DNA of 64,000 nucleotides from NCBI GenBank assembly GCA_029834535.1, contig JAQMWT010000544.1, forward strand, positions 124,001-188,000, in the 5' to 3' direction. Below are positions 42,466 through 51,850 of this stretch, in pieces. The DNA comes from Chrysophaeum taylorii. Its lineage: Eukaryota > Sar > Pelagophyceae > Pelagomonadales > Pelagomonadaceae. The position numbers and the translations under genes were made by a program. Numbering within the stretch: position 1 is the stretch's first letter; every line of letters begins with the position of its first letter. The notes beneath the pieces were generated by a model. The model did not search any database, had not been told where the DNA came from, and worked only from the letters and a program-made list of their open reading frames with translations.

Positions 42466-45405
42466 TTAGTGCTGTTTGACCGTCTGGTGGTTGTAGGTTG
42501 TGGCCAGGTCGTCGAAGGCGGCGCGGTGGTGCCAGAATTGGGCGGCGAGGAGGGCGGGGTCGTGGACCTTGCCCGGGTAGTCCCGGCCGCAGAGGGAGGC
42601 CGGGCGCGTGTTTGGGGGTGGCCAGTCGTCCCGCGGGTTGTAGAGATCCGAGAGATTTTTGATGTTCGTGGGTGTGGCGTCCTTGCGCTCGCGCTGGACG
42701 AGGCCGTTGTAGGGCTGGGCACCAAAGGTGAGCGGGCACTGACCGGTAGGACCGTCGTTGCCCATTCTCGCCGCCGCGTGGAAGCCGTCGGTGGGATGGA
42801 AAACGACGTCTTGGCCGCAGACGATCCCCAAAATCCTACCAATCGCCTGACGCGGAATGAGCTGGCCGACGTCCCACTTGCCGAGGCGGTAGGTGAACCG
42901 TTCCTCGGGGGGCGTCATGTTGCGGACGAGGTCTTGGATTCGGTCGAGAAAAAAGTTTGGCACGAGCGCGTCGTCTTGGAAAAGGACGGCGAACTCGTAG
43001 TCTGTGGTGAGGAAAAAGGCCAAAAATCGGAGGTAGGTGAGCCACCAGGCCGTCGGGCCTCTGGGCTGGTCGATTCTAGCTCCAAGCAATTCAAAATCTC
43101 GCCTCACGCGGAGAGTGTCGGATTTTTCGGTCGAGTTGAAAATCACCAAATCAGGGATAACTGGTCTCAAAAAATTCTCGACGTGCTCGACGCGGATGCG
43201 GTCTGACTGGAGGACGGCGGCAACGTACAAGATCTCGCCGGGGGGTAAGTTTTTTGTTGCTGGCCACCCGCTATACGAGTTGTCCCGCCAGGCGCCTCCG
43301 ACTTTCGGCAGCCTCGGGTGCAAGACTCCGGCGCACGGAAAAAAATGGGATTCGGAGGTCCAAAGGCAGTTTGGGGTCGCGAGGCACGTGCACCGGTGAG
43401 TCCAGGGGACTCGCCGGAGGCACGCGGCTCGCTCGAGGTCTTTTGTGGACGTGGAAGGCACGTAGGGCGTCGGCGAGTCTCGCTTGGTCGTTACGTGGTT
43501 GTGCACCTTTTGCGCTCGCGCAATCCCGCCGGGCCATGCGTTCTGGACGATCAAAAGAGAGCGATCAACTCTTCCCGGGTAGTCGGAGCGACAGAGACTT
43601 TGGTTGTTCTGGTCTACGCTCGAAAAGTCGGCGGCGGGTCTGTACGCGAGGTCTGCCTCGCAGCGGGCGACGACCTCGGGAAGCATCGAGCTCATCTTCC
43701 CGCGTACCATCGAGTCGTCCAGGGCGACGAGGTCTTCGTATGGGCTTCCACCGTACGTCAGCCGGCATTGGCCGACGGCGGGCTTGATGGGCCTGCTTTG
43801 AAAAAATCGCTTGGTTTGCCAGATGCTGTCGCGCGCGCACGCGACGCCGAGGATCCTCGCCGCCGCGCTCCGCGGTACGAGCTCTCCCACGTCCTCCGGT
43901 CCCAAAAAGTAGCTCGCGCGCTGCTCTGGAACCGACATGTTTCGGATCAAATCGTAGACGCGGTCTACGAAGTCGTCCTTGACGACCGCCGAGGGTCGCA
44001 GTAGCACGCCGAAGCTTTTGTCTGATTTGACGAGGAGCTCGCCGACGAACCTCAAATACGTCAACCACCACGCCGTGCGTTCGAGGGAGGGAATGAAAAT
44101 CCGGACGCCCACCAGCTCGAAATCCTTCCGGATCGTCGCGTTGTCGGTTTCGTCGAACACGACCAATCCAGGTATCCGAGAGGCGAGGTGGGCGACGAGG
44201 CCTGGATCGGACCCGCGCGGCGCGGCGACCGCGAACAACACCTCTCTATCGCCGGCCCGTTGTTGATTCTCGGGCACGTCGGGGAGCTGCCGGTCCAGAG
44301 AAGCCAAGCACGGAAAGAAATCTGGGACGCTCGTCCAGAGGCAGGTCGAGACGCGCGCGGCGTCGCGAGCGCAGGCGTGAGTCCAAGGCGGCGCGCCGTC
44401 GCGCTCGGTGTGGTCAACCGTCCTCCTGAGCTTGAGAGTCCGACGGTTGAACTCCTCGGCGAGGACTTGTAATTGCGGGTCCTTCACCCAGAACTCGGCG
44501 TGAAGCGCCGAGGGGTCAGAGACCTTGCCCGGGTAATCTAGTCCACACAACAGACTCGAGTCGACGCGGCCGATCGGCCGCGTGTCGTTCGTCCGGCCCC
44601 GCACGAGCTCGGCGTAGGGGCGGCCGACATACGTGAGCTTGCACTGGCCAAAGGGCGGGTCTTCCTCGTCGAAATCAGCGACCCCAAACTCGTCCGGCGA
44701 CTGCGTCAAGTTAACCTGAGCGCACGCGACGCCCAACGCTCGCCCGATCGCGCGCCGCGGAACCAACAGACCCGCGTCGCCGGGCCGCCCGAGCCGGTAC
44801 GTCAGCCGCTGCTCGGGCCGCGTCATGTTCCTCACGAGCTCCATGACCCGCTTGGTAAAGTCTTGGGAAATTTCCGCGTCTTCTCGAAGCAACACGCCAA
44901 ACTCGACGTCGGACGCGAGCACAAATCCCAAAAATCGCAAATAACTCGCCCACCGCTCGTTGTTCTTGTTGGAAAGTACGATGAGCCCGGGGATCTGGGC
45001 GCGGAGGGCCTCGACGGAGGCCGACATTTCTTGGGAAGCGGCGACGACGAACGCGACGACGCTGCGCCTCGCCCGCGGCGGATTTCCCCCGAAAAAGGCC
45101 GCGCGGCGCGCGAGGGCCCCGGGCCCCCCCCACCGCGGCACCTCGGGCAGCACCAAATCCAGCAGCCCCGCGCACACGAACAACTCGCGCTCCGCCCAGA
45201 GGCACTTCTCATCAGCAACGCTATCGCCGCCGCCGCTGGAGCACAGGCATCGGTGGTGCCAGGCCACGCGCTGCGAACACTTGCCCGTGCTGCTCGCGTT
45301 GCTGCCTCGCACCACCCTCGTGATGCTCGTCCGGTGCTCCCGTCGCGCCGCCCCCAACGACGACACGGTGGTCATCGCCACCATCAACGCTCCTCTCATC
45401 ATCAC
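42466..45405 (-). CDS. Three-domain secretory glycosyltransferase-like protein
   Basis: 979 residues, ATG at 45405, with a hydrophobic N-terminal signal-like segment. It consists of three tandem copies (residues ~40-330, ~335-625, ~660-979) of the module found singly at 38149-39345: Cys module (C-L-W..F-F-x-C), strand, W-x-x-Y-L-R-F helix, D-D motif, then L-V-P-R-x-A-x-x-R-x-L-G-V-A-C and a closing D-Y-P-G-[KR]-V. The acidic motif differs between copies: R-E-D-A-E at 174-178, R-P-S-A-V at 470-474 (acids lost), Q-D-D-A-L at 810-814 (kept). Only domain 3, perhaps 1, is then expected to bind metal. Several N-x-[ST] sites fit a luminal or secreted location. The exact glycosyltransferase family is uncertain. 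Confidence 0.62.
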   Translation of the reverse strand: MMMRGALMVAMTTVSSLGAARREHRTSITRVVRGSNASSTGKCSQRVAWHHRCLCSSGGGDSVADEKCLWAERELFVCAGLLDLVLPEVPRWGGPGALARRAAFFGGNPPRARRSVVAFVVAASQEMSASVEALRAQIPGLIVLSNKNNERWASYLRFLGFVLASDVEFGVLLREDAEISQDFTKRVMELVRNMTRPEQRLTYRLGRPGDAGLLVPRRAIGRALGVACAQVNLTQSPDEFGVADFDEEDPPFGQCKLTYVGRPYAELVRGRTNDTRPIGRVDSSLLCGLDYPGKVSDPSALHAEFWVKDPQLQVLAEEFNRRTLKLRRTVDHTERDGAPPWTHACARDAARVSTCLWTSVPDFFPCLASLDRQLPDVPENQQRAGDREVLFAVAAPRGSDPGLVAHLASRIPGLVVFDETDNATIRKDFELVGVRIFIPSLERTAWWLTYLRFVGELLVKSDKSFGVLLRPSAVVKDDFVDRVYDLIRNMSVPEQRASYFLGPEDVGELVPRSAAARILGVACARDSIWQTKRFFQSRPIKPAVGQCRLTYGGSPYEDLVALDDSMVRGKMSSMLPEVVARCEADLAYRPAADFSSVDQNNQSLCRSDYPGRVDRSLLIVQNAWPGGIARAQKVHNHVTTKRDSPTPYVPSTSTKDLERAACLRRVPWTHRCTCLATPNCLWTSESHFFPCAGVLHPRLPKVGGAWRDNSYSGWPATKNLPPGEILYVAAVLQSDRIRVEHVENFLRPVIPDLVIFNSTEKSDTLRVRRDFELLGARIDQPRGPTAWWLTYLRFLAFFLTTDYEFAVLFQDDALVPNFFLDRIQDLVRNMTPPEERFTYRLGKWDVGQLIPRQAIGRILGIVCGQDVVFHPTDGFHAAARMGNDGPTGQCPLTFGAQPYNGLVQRERKDATPTNIKNLSDLYNPRDDWPPPNTRPASLCGRDYPGKVHDPALLAAQFWHHRAAFDDLATTYNHQTVKQH

Positions 45406-45420
45406 GAACGATGAAATTGT

Positions 45421-45500
45421 ATCATCATCATCATCATCATCATCATTGTGGTGATTTTTGTGCCAACCTCTCCCGAATAATAAATAATAATAATAATAGC
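45421..45500. repeat. (ATC)n and (AAT)n microsatellites
   Basis: ATC repeats at 45421-45447 and AAT repeats at about 45478-45499, in the 143-base gap between two minus-strand genes. Confidence 0.85.
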
Positions 45501-45548
45501 TTTCTACAAGAACAGTAATAATAAGAAGTGTAGGCCCATACTACACTA

Positions 45549-47213
45549 TCACAAAAAATCCACTACTGGATTTTGGGAGCGGAGCCAATCTTGCCAGCGC
45601 GCGGCGAGCCAGGTGTCCGCCTCGGAACGGGACATGGCGTCGACGTCGGGCTCGGGCGTCTGCGTGAGCTTGGAGAAGAGGCGGAGGTTGCGGCGTTGCT
45701 TGAGGCTGGGCTCGTCGAAATTGCATTTGGATTCCTCGGAAGCGCCGTCCCAGGAACTGCAGTGTCCCGGCGTCGTGGGGGCGGCGGCCGGCGGGGGGTC
45801 CCAGGGGGCCTGCGGGTCGGGGGCGTCGGGGAGGTGGAGGGGGGTGTCGGTTCGGGGGTTAGCGTTGAGTAATTCGTGGAAGGAGCCGGCCCAGGCGTCG
45901 CGTTTTGTGAGGAAGGAGGACAAATTGAAGAGGTTTTTGATTGTCGCGGGAATGGAGGTGAGCTCGAACTGACTCGTGTTGGAGGGGCCTTGGCGGGGCT
46001 CCTGGATAATGGAGTGGTTCACGAGCGGGGAGATGAGCATCGCGGCGCTCCGGAGGCCGAGGCGCCGGAAGTCGAAGGGAAGCTGCTCGCCGCAGCGGCC
46101 CTGGAGGTTACAGGGAGCGTCGTCGGCGGGCACGCCCTCGTAGGGCGGGACGACCGAGTCGTAGAAGCCGCCGGCATCGTCGTAGGCGACGAGGAAGAGC
46201 GTCTCGTTCCACTTGGGACCGCTCCTCAGGGCCTCGTATACGTCCTTGAGGAGGCGCTCGCCCTTGGCGACGTCGTAGCACGGGTGGTCGCAGGCCTGGA
46301 GGGGAGGGTTTATCCACGAAAATTCCGGCAAGGTTCCGTTTGCAGCGCGCTCGTAGAAGACGGTCTGCGACTCGAACGCCTCGACGTATCGCGCGACGCC
46401 CTCCATCGCGACGTCGGGGGTGTTGATGGCGCTCGCCGAGTCGTCGGTGATGGGATCTTCGCCCTCGCAGGGCGTGCCGTCGAGGCCGCAGGTCGAGTTG
46501 AGAAAAAAGGCGAAGGACACGTTGTGCTCCCGCATCGAATCGTAAATCGTCTTCTGAGGAAAAGATACGTTCTGACCCCCGCAGTCCGAATAGAGCTGGT
46601 TGTCGCGCATGCCGCAGGAGGTCCCGCTCTGGGCGAAGAGATGGTTTGGCGACGAGGGCCCGGGCACGGCCGTGAAGAGCTTGTTGAAGACGCCGAACGA
46701 GTCCGCGACCGCAGCCTTCACGGGCAGCTGCTCGCGCGAAAACAGCCGCACGGCGGTGCTGTTTTTTCGGAGACCGTGGATGAACGAGTACAGGTCGCTC
46801 TGGTTCGCGTAGGGATATTCGTACGCTCGCAGCATGTCCTTCGCCTCGAACTTGCTGAAGAACTTGTCGTAGTTCGGCGCCGAATCGCACGCGTAATCGG
46901 CCCCGCAGGTGATGTTGATCCCAAAGTCGGGATATGCCTCGTCGTACGGGACGAAGTTGTTCGAGTCGAACCCGGGCAAATCCATGCACGCGAACATGTT
47001 CTCGGCGGGGTGGTTCTCCATAAAAAGGACCACAAAATGGTCGATCAAGTTCTGCCGCGGTGGTGTCGGATAGATGGGTTCGACGCGTCCGAAGGCCCCG
47101 CGACGGCCCATCTCCAGGAATTCGGCCGTATACTCCTCGAGGAGATCACTGTCGCCACCACGAGTGGTGGTGGTGGTGGTGGTGAGAGCGATGAGGAGGA
47201 GGAGCCGCAACAT
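45549..47213 (-). CDS. Secreted phosphoesterase of the phospholipase C/acid phosphatase family (PF04185 type)
   Basis: 554 residues, ATG at 47213, with an N-terminal signal peptide (L-R-L-L-L-L-I-A-L, then a Thr run). The core follows the family: V-V-L-F-M-E-N-H-P-A-E-N-M-F (residues ~61-74, the metal/nucleophile loop normally M-E-N-x-S-F/H), P-G-P-S-S-P-N-H-L-F (~195), Y-D-D-A-G-G-F-Y-D-S-V-V-P-P (~350) and F-R-R-L-G-L-R. Relatives are plant non-specific phospholipases C and bacterial acid phosphatases, which hydrolyse phosphate esters. Many Cys residues and N-x-[ST] sites fit an extracellular or vacuolar enzyme, perhaps for phosphate scavenging (inference). The substrate cannot be read. Divergent, 76 bases from the repair gene. 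Confidence 0.85.
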   Translation of the reverse strand: MLRLLLLIALTTTTTTTRGGDSDLLEEYTAEFLEMGRRGAFGRVEPIYPTPPRQNLIDHFVVLFMENHPAENMFACMDLPGFDSNNFVPYDEAYPDFGINITCGADYACDSAPNYDKFFSKFEAKDMLRAYEYPYANQSDLYSFIHGLRKNSTAVRLFSREQLPVKAAVADSFGVFNKLFTAVPGPSSPNHLFAQSGTSCGMRDNQLYSDCGGQNVSFPQKTIYDSMREHNVSFAFFLNSTCGLDGTPCEGEDPITDDSASAINTPDVAMEGVARYVEAFESQTVFYERAANGTLPEFSWINPPLQACDHPCYDVAKGERLLKDVYEALRSGPKWNETLFLVAYDDAGGFYDSVVPPYEGVPADDAPCNLQGRCGEQLPFDFRRLGLRSAAMLISPLVNHSIIQEPRQGPSNTSQFELTSIPATIKNLFNLSSFLTKRDAWAGSFHELLNANPRTDTPLHLPDAPDPQAPWDPPPAAAPTTPGHCSSWDGASEESKCNFDEPSLKQRRNLRLFSKLTQTPEPDVDAMSRSEADTWLAARWQDWLRSQNPVVDFL

Positions 47214-47289
47214 TATTAATTATTTTTTTTTGTGGCACGCTAACCCCCAAGAAAAGAAAAGAAAACGGCCGATTCAAAACAAACAAAGG
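47214..47289. promoter_or_regulatory. 76-base divergent promoter region
   Basis: Lies between the oppositely oriented starts at 47213 and 47290. Contains a T-run and an AAAAGAAAAG purine tract. Both 5' UTRs and core promoters must lie here or in the coding ends; no specific site is identified. Confidence 0.5.
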
Positions 47290-48888
47290 ATGGAGCAGCA
47301 GCACCAGCTTCTTCTGGAGATGTTTCCGGGCAAGGTCGATGCCGTCCGGCGGGCGTTGGAGCGCGGGAAGGATGTGCAGGGGGCCGTGGAGATCCTGTTG
47401 GGGGAATCGAGCGGTTCGTCCGACGACCTCGCCGCCATCAGAAGGCTCAGGGCCGAGGAGTATCAGACGAGGACCAAGCGGACGATCGATCTTACCGAGG
47501 AGGCGGAAGAACCCCAACCCCTCGAGGTGGTGAGCTACAACGTGTGGTTCGAGGAGCCCCCGAGCTTCGCGGTTCGCATGGCAGCGATCGGTCGGCTGTG
47601 CGCGACGGCGCGCGTCGTCGGATTTCAAGAAGTGACCGAGGACTCGGAGAAGCTCTTGCGAGCGTCGCTTCCCGCAAACTTTCGCTTCGCGCGGCAGCGG
47701 ACTCCGGCGCCGTACTACTGCTTGCTCGCGGGGCCGGGGCTTTTGAGTTCGAGAACGGTCCCCTTCCACGATACGATCATGGGACGGGGAGTGTTGCTGG
47801 GACGCGTCGAACGGTCGGCCGCCGACGTCGTCGTCGTCGGCGTCACTCACCTCGAATCATTCGTGAAAGGTGTGGAGGGGGTCGTCCGCGAGGCGCGTGC
47901 GAAGCAGGCTGTGGAGGCTCAGGAGGCCGTCGAGGCCGAGGTGAAGGCGACGAGCGCGAGCGCGGGAATCTTGATCGGCGACACGAATTGGAACGAAAGC
48001 GACGACGGAGAGTTTCCGTTGCGCGCTGGCTGGAAAGACGCGTGGCAAGGGGACGAGGCTACGCGATACACCTACGACGGCAAGGCCAACCCGATGCTCC
48101 GCCACAAGTTCCGCCATCGCTACGACCGGATTCTCGCGTTTGGACGGGATCGAGTCGGACCTCTCCGGTTGCTGGGGACGGAGCCCGTCGGGGGAACCCT
48201 CGTGCGCCACAACTCAAAGGTCCCGATGGCACCCTCCGACCACTTTGGCGTCGCAGCAACCCTCCTCGGCCACCACGATCCTCCTCCGACGACGAAAAAA
48301 AAATCGACGACCAACTGGCCGAGGTCGTCGTCGTCGTCGTCGTCGTACCGCGGGGCGCTCGTGCCGGCGCCGTTCCGGCTCGTCGAGGGCACCCTCCTCG
48401 TCGCCGAATTCAACGGTCCTCCTCTCGCCGAGGCGACCAAGCTCGCGGGCTTCGACTTCGATGGAACCCTCGCCGACCGCGATTTCCGCCGCAAGGACCA
48501 TTGGGCGCACGTCTACCCCCACATCCCAAAGGCGCTCGCGTCCCTTTCGAAAAGCCACAAGATCGCGGTCCTGACGAACGAGTCCGTCGACCACCTCAAA
48601 AACTCCGGACCCATCGCCAACGCACTCAACGCAAAGTGCGGCCGGCTCAGGGCCTGGGCGGCGGCCCTCAAAGACGTCCCCGTCCTCGTCCTCGTCGCCT
48701 TATCGAAGAAGACGTGCTTTCACAAGTCCAAGGGCTCCGGTATGTGGACCAAGGCCGTCGCAGACCTCAAGATCACCGATACGTCGGCCTCCTTCTTTGT
48801 GGGGGACTCGGACGACGACCGGAACCTCGCCCGCCTCGCGGATGTTCGATACCACGATACCCACGCCTTCTTCCCTCCTTTAAAGTAG
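47290..48888 (+). CDS. TDP2-like phosphodiesterase fused to PNKP-like 3'-phosphatase
   Basis: 532 residues from the ATG at 47290; the frame opens earlier but overlaps the divergent gene. Residues ~5-40 resemble a UBA/CUE-type helical domain, as at the N-terminus of TDP2. Residues ~78-328 form an endonuclease/exonuclease/phosphatase domain with TDP2 landmarks: S-Y-N-V-W (82-86), F-Q-E-V-T (112-116), G-D-T-N-W-N (230-235), Y-T-Y-D-G-K-A-N (260-267), R-Y-D-R-I (277-281), S-D-H-F-G (316-320). After a Lys/Ser linker, residues ~386-530 match the PNKP phosphatase: A-G-F-D-F-D-G-T-L (386-394), V-L-T-N-E-S (427-432), K-G-S-G-M-W (481-486), F-V-G-D-S (503-507). TDP2 frees 5' ends from topoisomerase II adducts; PNKP removes 3' phosphates. 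The kinase domain of PNKP is absent. Probably nuclear DNA-end cleaning. Confidence 0.88.
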   Translation: MEQQHQLLLEMFPGKVDAVRRALERGKDVQGAVEILLGESSGSSDDLAAIRRLRAEEYQTRTKRTIDLTEEAEEPQPLEVVSYNVWFEEPPSFAVRMAAIGRLCATARVVGFQEVTEDSEKLLRASLPANFRFARQRTPAPYYCLLAGPGLLSSRTVPFHDTIMGRGVLLGRVERSAADVVVVGVTHLESFVKGVEGVVREARAKQAVEAQEAVEAEVKATSASAGILIGDTNWNESDDGEFPLRAGWKDAWQGDEATRYTYDGKANPMLRHKFRHRYDRILAFGRDRVGPLRLLGTEPVGGTLVRHNSKVPMAPSDHFGVAATLLGHHDPPPTTKKKSTTNWPRSSSSSSSYRGALVPAPFRLVEGTLLVAEFNGPPLAEATKLAGFDFDGTLADRDFRRKDHWAHVYPHIPKALASLSKSHKIAVLTNESVDHLKNSGPIANALNAKCGRLRAWAAALKDVPVLVLVALSKKTCFHKSKGSGMWTKAVADLKITDTSASFFVGDSDDDRNLARLADVRYHDTHAFFPPLK

Positions 48889-49016
48889 TCGGACCCCCGC
48901 AAATCTAAGCACCGCGTCCCGTCGAAAGGCCCGGTCGGTAACCGTGTTGGAGAAACCACCTTACTATAGGACGCAAGACTGACTGCGAGCGACGGCGGAC
49001 CGCCACGCGACTCGGG

Positions 49017-49718
49017 ATGATGACGAGACAAAAACCATCCGGCGGTCAAAGGCGAGGCGGGAGACCACTCGCCGACCCGAACCCGCGCCTCGCCGTCCCG
49101 CTTGCGCTTCGCCACGCCCAAGGCCGAGGCCCGTGCACTCGACAAACTTTGACCTCTCGAAGGCCTTTTCTCACTTGTTTTGTACGAGATTTTATAGTGT
49201 CTTCGAAACAAACTTCTTCGTTAGGGTTGTGGCGCGCTGTCACTAATAACTCATCCTCTACACTTGTACGGCGGCCTATGGTGGCATTCTTCGTGGCGAT
49301 GGCCGTGGCGCGTATCATTGCTTCCATAGGGGGATCATCATTCGGCGTCCTAACTCTCGCCGTTGTCGTCGCCAAAAAGTCGGAGAGACTTGCCGACTCG
49401 TTCGACAATGGCGTCGAACGAGTTGTCGACTCGTTCGACAAGGGTGTCGAACGAGTTGCCGACTCGTTCGACAAATTTGTGATCGTCTTTGCGGTGATGA
49501 TTTTGTTGGCTGTGATCGTCTTTGCCGTGGTGATGTTGTTGGCTGTGAACGCTTATGTCGTGGTGGAAACAAGCAAACGCAATCCGCCCACAAGCAACAC
49601 CACCCACGGAGCCCCCCCCAGAGACGGCCGCCAAACGACCATCGAGGCACTTCCCGAACCCTCGGGTCTGGAGGACGATCGGACGATGCGGGGTAGAATA
49701 AACAACAACCGCGATTAA
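49017..49718 (+). CDS. Hypothetical small membrane protein with 11-residue repeats
   Basis: Open frame of 233 codons. Residues ~88-120 contain a hydrophobic segment (M-V-A-F-F-V-A-M-A-V-A-R-I-I-A). A helical repeat then follows, D-S-F-D-[NK]-G-V-E-R-V-x, nearly three times, and next a second hydrophobic segment made of two near-identical 11-residue units (V-I-V-F-A-V-x-x-L-L-A). The N-terminal 80 residues are basic and of low complexity, so the true start may be a later ATG such as 49278. The minus strand is open too. No family is recognised; it may be a real small gene or part of a repeat. Confidence 0.35.
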   Translation: MMTRQKPSGGQRRGGRPLADPNPRLAVPLALRHAQGRGPCTRQTLTSRRPFLTCFVRDFIVSSKQTSSLGLWRAVTNNSSSTLVRRPMVAFFVAMAVARIIASIGGSSFGVLTLAVVVAKKSERLADSFDNGVERVVDSFDKGVERVADSFDKFVIVFAVMILLAVIVFAVVMLLAVNAYVVVETSKRNPPTSNTTHGAPPRDGRQTTIEALPEPSGLEDDRTMRGRINNNRD

Positions 49719-49959
49719 GAACCACCACCTAAGCCCCCGCCGAAATTCAGGGGTGTGTGGGCAACAGATGGTTTTTACGTGCGCAAACGACGCGCCTTGG
49801 GCCCCTCTGCGCAATTCGACGTGCGTGTGAAAGTTTCTAGAGCACGACTAAATTCGCCAATCGTCTGGCCGATTGTGGCCGAAACGGTGAGAGCAAGCAA
49901 TCGGTTGCCAGTTCCCGTTCGACAAGTTCGAAAACCCAATGAACTAATAACTCTGAGAA

Positions 49960-50531
49960 ACGATGAACAGCTCGAGACAGCGTTCGCGGAGCGGAAACGT
50001 CGTCCGTGGCTGCGTAGGCGCCGTCGATGGGATGGCGGTTTGCATCCGCAAACCGCATTTCGCGAGAGTAGTACGGCGGCAAACCCTGGCATTATTACTA
50101 CAACCGCAAGGGCTTCTACGCCCTCAACCTTCAGGCCGTCTGCGATGCGAAGGAGAAATTTCTCTTCGGCAGTATCCGGTGCCCGGGGAGTACTCACGAC
50201 TCCACCGCTTGTTTCGACGCGACCTGGCCGGCCACGGAGCTCGACGCTGGGCGGATCTTGCAACCGCACTGGACTGCCGGGGACGTCGCCTGCCTACCGC
50301 GCCAGTGACTTCATGGTCGTTCCCTGGCCAGGGCGTAACCTAGACACCTGGAAAAAAGACTGTATCAACTTCTGGCATTCCAACTCCCGTATCACCATCG
50401 AATGTGCCTTTGACATTCTGACGGCGGTGCCGTGGGGGATTCTCTGGCGGCCGCTAAACTGCTCGTTGTTGACGTCGACTACGCACGTCGTCTTCGCGTG
50501 CATAATCCTGCACAATTTGTGCATTAATTGA
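49960..50531 (+). pseudogene. PIF/Harbinger transposase pseudogene (DDE_Tnp_4)
   Basis: Three successive frames together give the family order. First G-C-V-G-A-V-D-G-M-A-V-C-I-R-K-P (about 49992-50060, first catalytic Asp). Then Y-Y-N-R-K-G-F-Y-A-L-N-L-Q-A-V-C-D and R-C-P-G-S-T-H-D-S (about 50088-50215, second Asp). Last, in another frame, F-W-H-S-N-S-R-I-T-I-E-C-A-F-D-I-L (about 50370-50420, catalytic Glu) and I-I-L-H-N-L-C-I at the end. At least two frameshifts separate them, so the gene is dead. Terminal inverted repeats were not found. Confidence 0.85.
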
Positions 50532-51517
50532 TGCGTGCCTCGACAGCAGCAGACAGGTGGAGTATTTGCGAGGCGACGGTGGCAGCTTCTTCGTGGAGCG
50601 TGAGCCTCTTCTCGAACCAGGGGGGCGGCTATGGGCTGACCAGACCTTGCATGGCACTCAATGTCGGCGATCCGATCTCGCTTCTGCCCTCGGCGTGCTG
50701 AAATCACGAACACACTACAGCGCGCAGCCTTGACGCGTACGTTCTGCCCGGTCGAAATTCCGCTACTAAAGAGCCTCGACTCGTGGACCACCGCGCGCCG
50801 CCTATCGGGAGTGACAACCCCCACATCTCGAAGTCCGCGCGAGCCGCTCGTTATCGATGAAATAAATTAAAGGAGGACGCAACATTGGAGTGGTGGAATA
50901 GATCAAACGAGCGAAACCTTCGCTGAAGAGCGACGAATGAGGAGGGCTAATGCGAGGTGCAAGGCGAACAAGACGAGAAGATAAGATAAGGAGGGACCAG
51001 ACAATACTGCCCTATTCGTCGTCAAAGAGAATCGTCGCGGCAAGTCTACGGCGCTTGACAGTGAGTTTTTCGGAAAGAGCGCGGGGTCTCTGCTACCCTC
51101 AAGTTCAGCGACGGTGGCGCTTATGGCTAGGATGTCCGCTCTTTTATTCTCGGCTGTTGCTTTCTTTGTCTCGGCTTCGAGGTACCACAGCGCTTCGACG
51201 GCCGCCTTCTCCAACTAAGAACTGGTTCTGTACATCGTGCATTTCCTTCTGCTTCTCCCGGATATCCCGGCGAGACTTCCTCACCCCGATTCGTTCTCTT
51301 CTGGTTTCGACATGGACTTAGCCAGAATCTCAGCTGCGCTCTAACATTCGCATTTCGGCCACCGCCGGAGCTGCCACGACTGATGCTAGAAATCCGTGAC
51401 GATTCCCTCGCATTTGGGTTCCGGTTAACAAGCTGTTGCAGTGGTGCACTTGCATGGCAATGATCCGTTTCGGCTCCTACCTCCACCGAAACAGAAAACG
51501 TTGCGCTCTTTTGCAAG
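50532..51517. other. Intergenic region, no supported gene
   Basis: Only short, low-complexity ORFs on both strands. It may include the 3' flank of the Harbinger element. Confidence 0.5.
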
Positions 51518-51567
51518 GTGTCGGCGCAAGGCCCGAGAACGGGAGCCGGTCGCGTCGAGAGATCCGC

Positions 51568-51850
51568 GATGTCGCGATGGGTCGGTCTCTCGTGTCTGGC
51601 TGTTGCTGCAATTCTCGACGCGATAGTGGGTCCGTGCCATCCCCAGTGGCAACTGTGGATTGATTGTGCCGCCGCAGCTCTCGCTTGTAGCGTTCCCTTG
51701 TTCGCCAGATGTCGCGATGGGTCTCTTGTGTCTAGCTGTCTCCGCTGCTTCTCGCGGTGAAAATCGGTCCGCGTTATCACGTCGCGCATCACCACGTACA
51801 GCGATGGATTGATTGCGCCGCCGCAGCCGCCGCTTGCTGCGCTCCCTTCG
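51568..51850 (+). repeat. ~140-bp imperfect tandem duplication
   Basis: Both units start GATGTCGCGATGGGTC (51568 and 51708) and include TGGATTGATTG..GCCGCCGCAGC (from 51656 and 51805). The second unit has several indels, so the duplication is not recent. It lies at the 5' end of the broken membrane-protein frame. Confidence 0.75.

Noticed and set aside
45876-47219. 447-codon plus-strand frame
   Set aside because: Mirror of the phosphoesterase gene, which carries the real motifs.
47544-48908. 454-codon plus frame overlapping the TDP2-PNKP gene
   Set aside because: Arg/Pro-rich out-of-frame shadow; all enzyme motifs are in the other frame.
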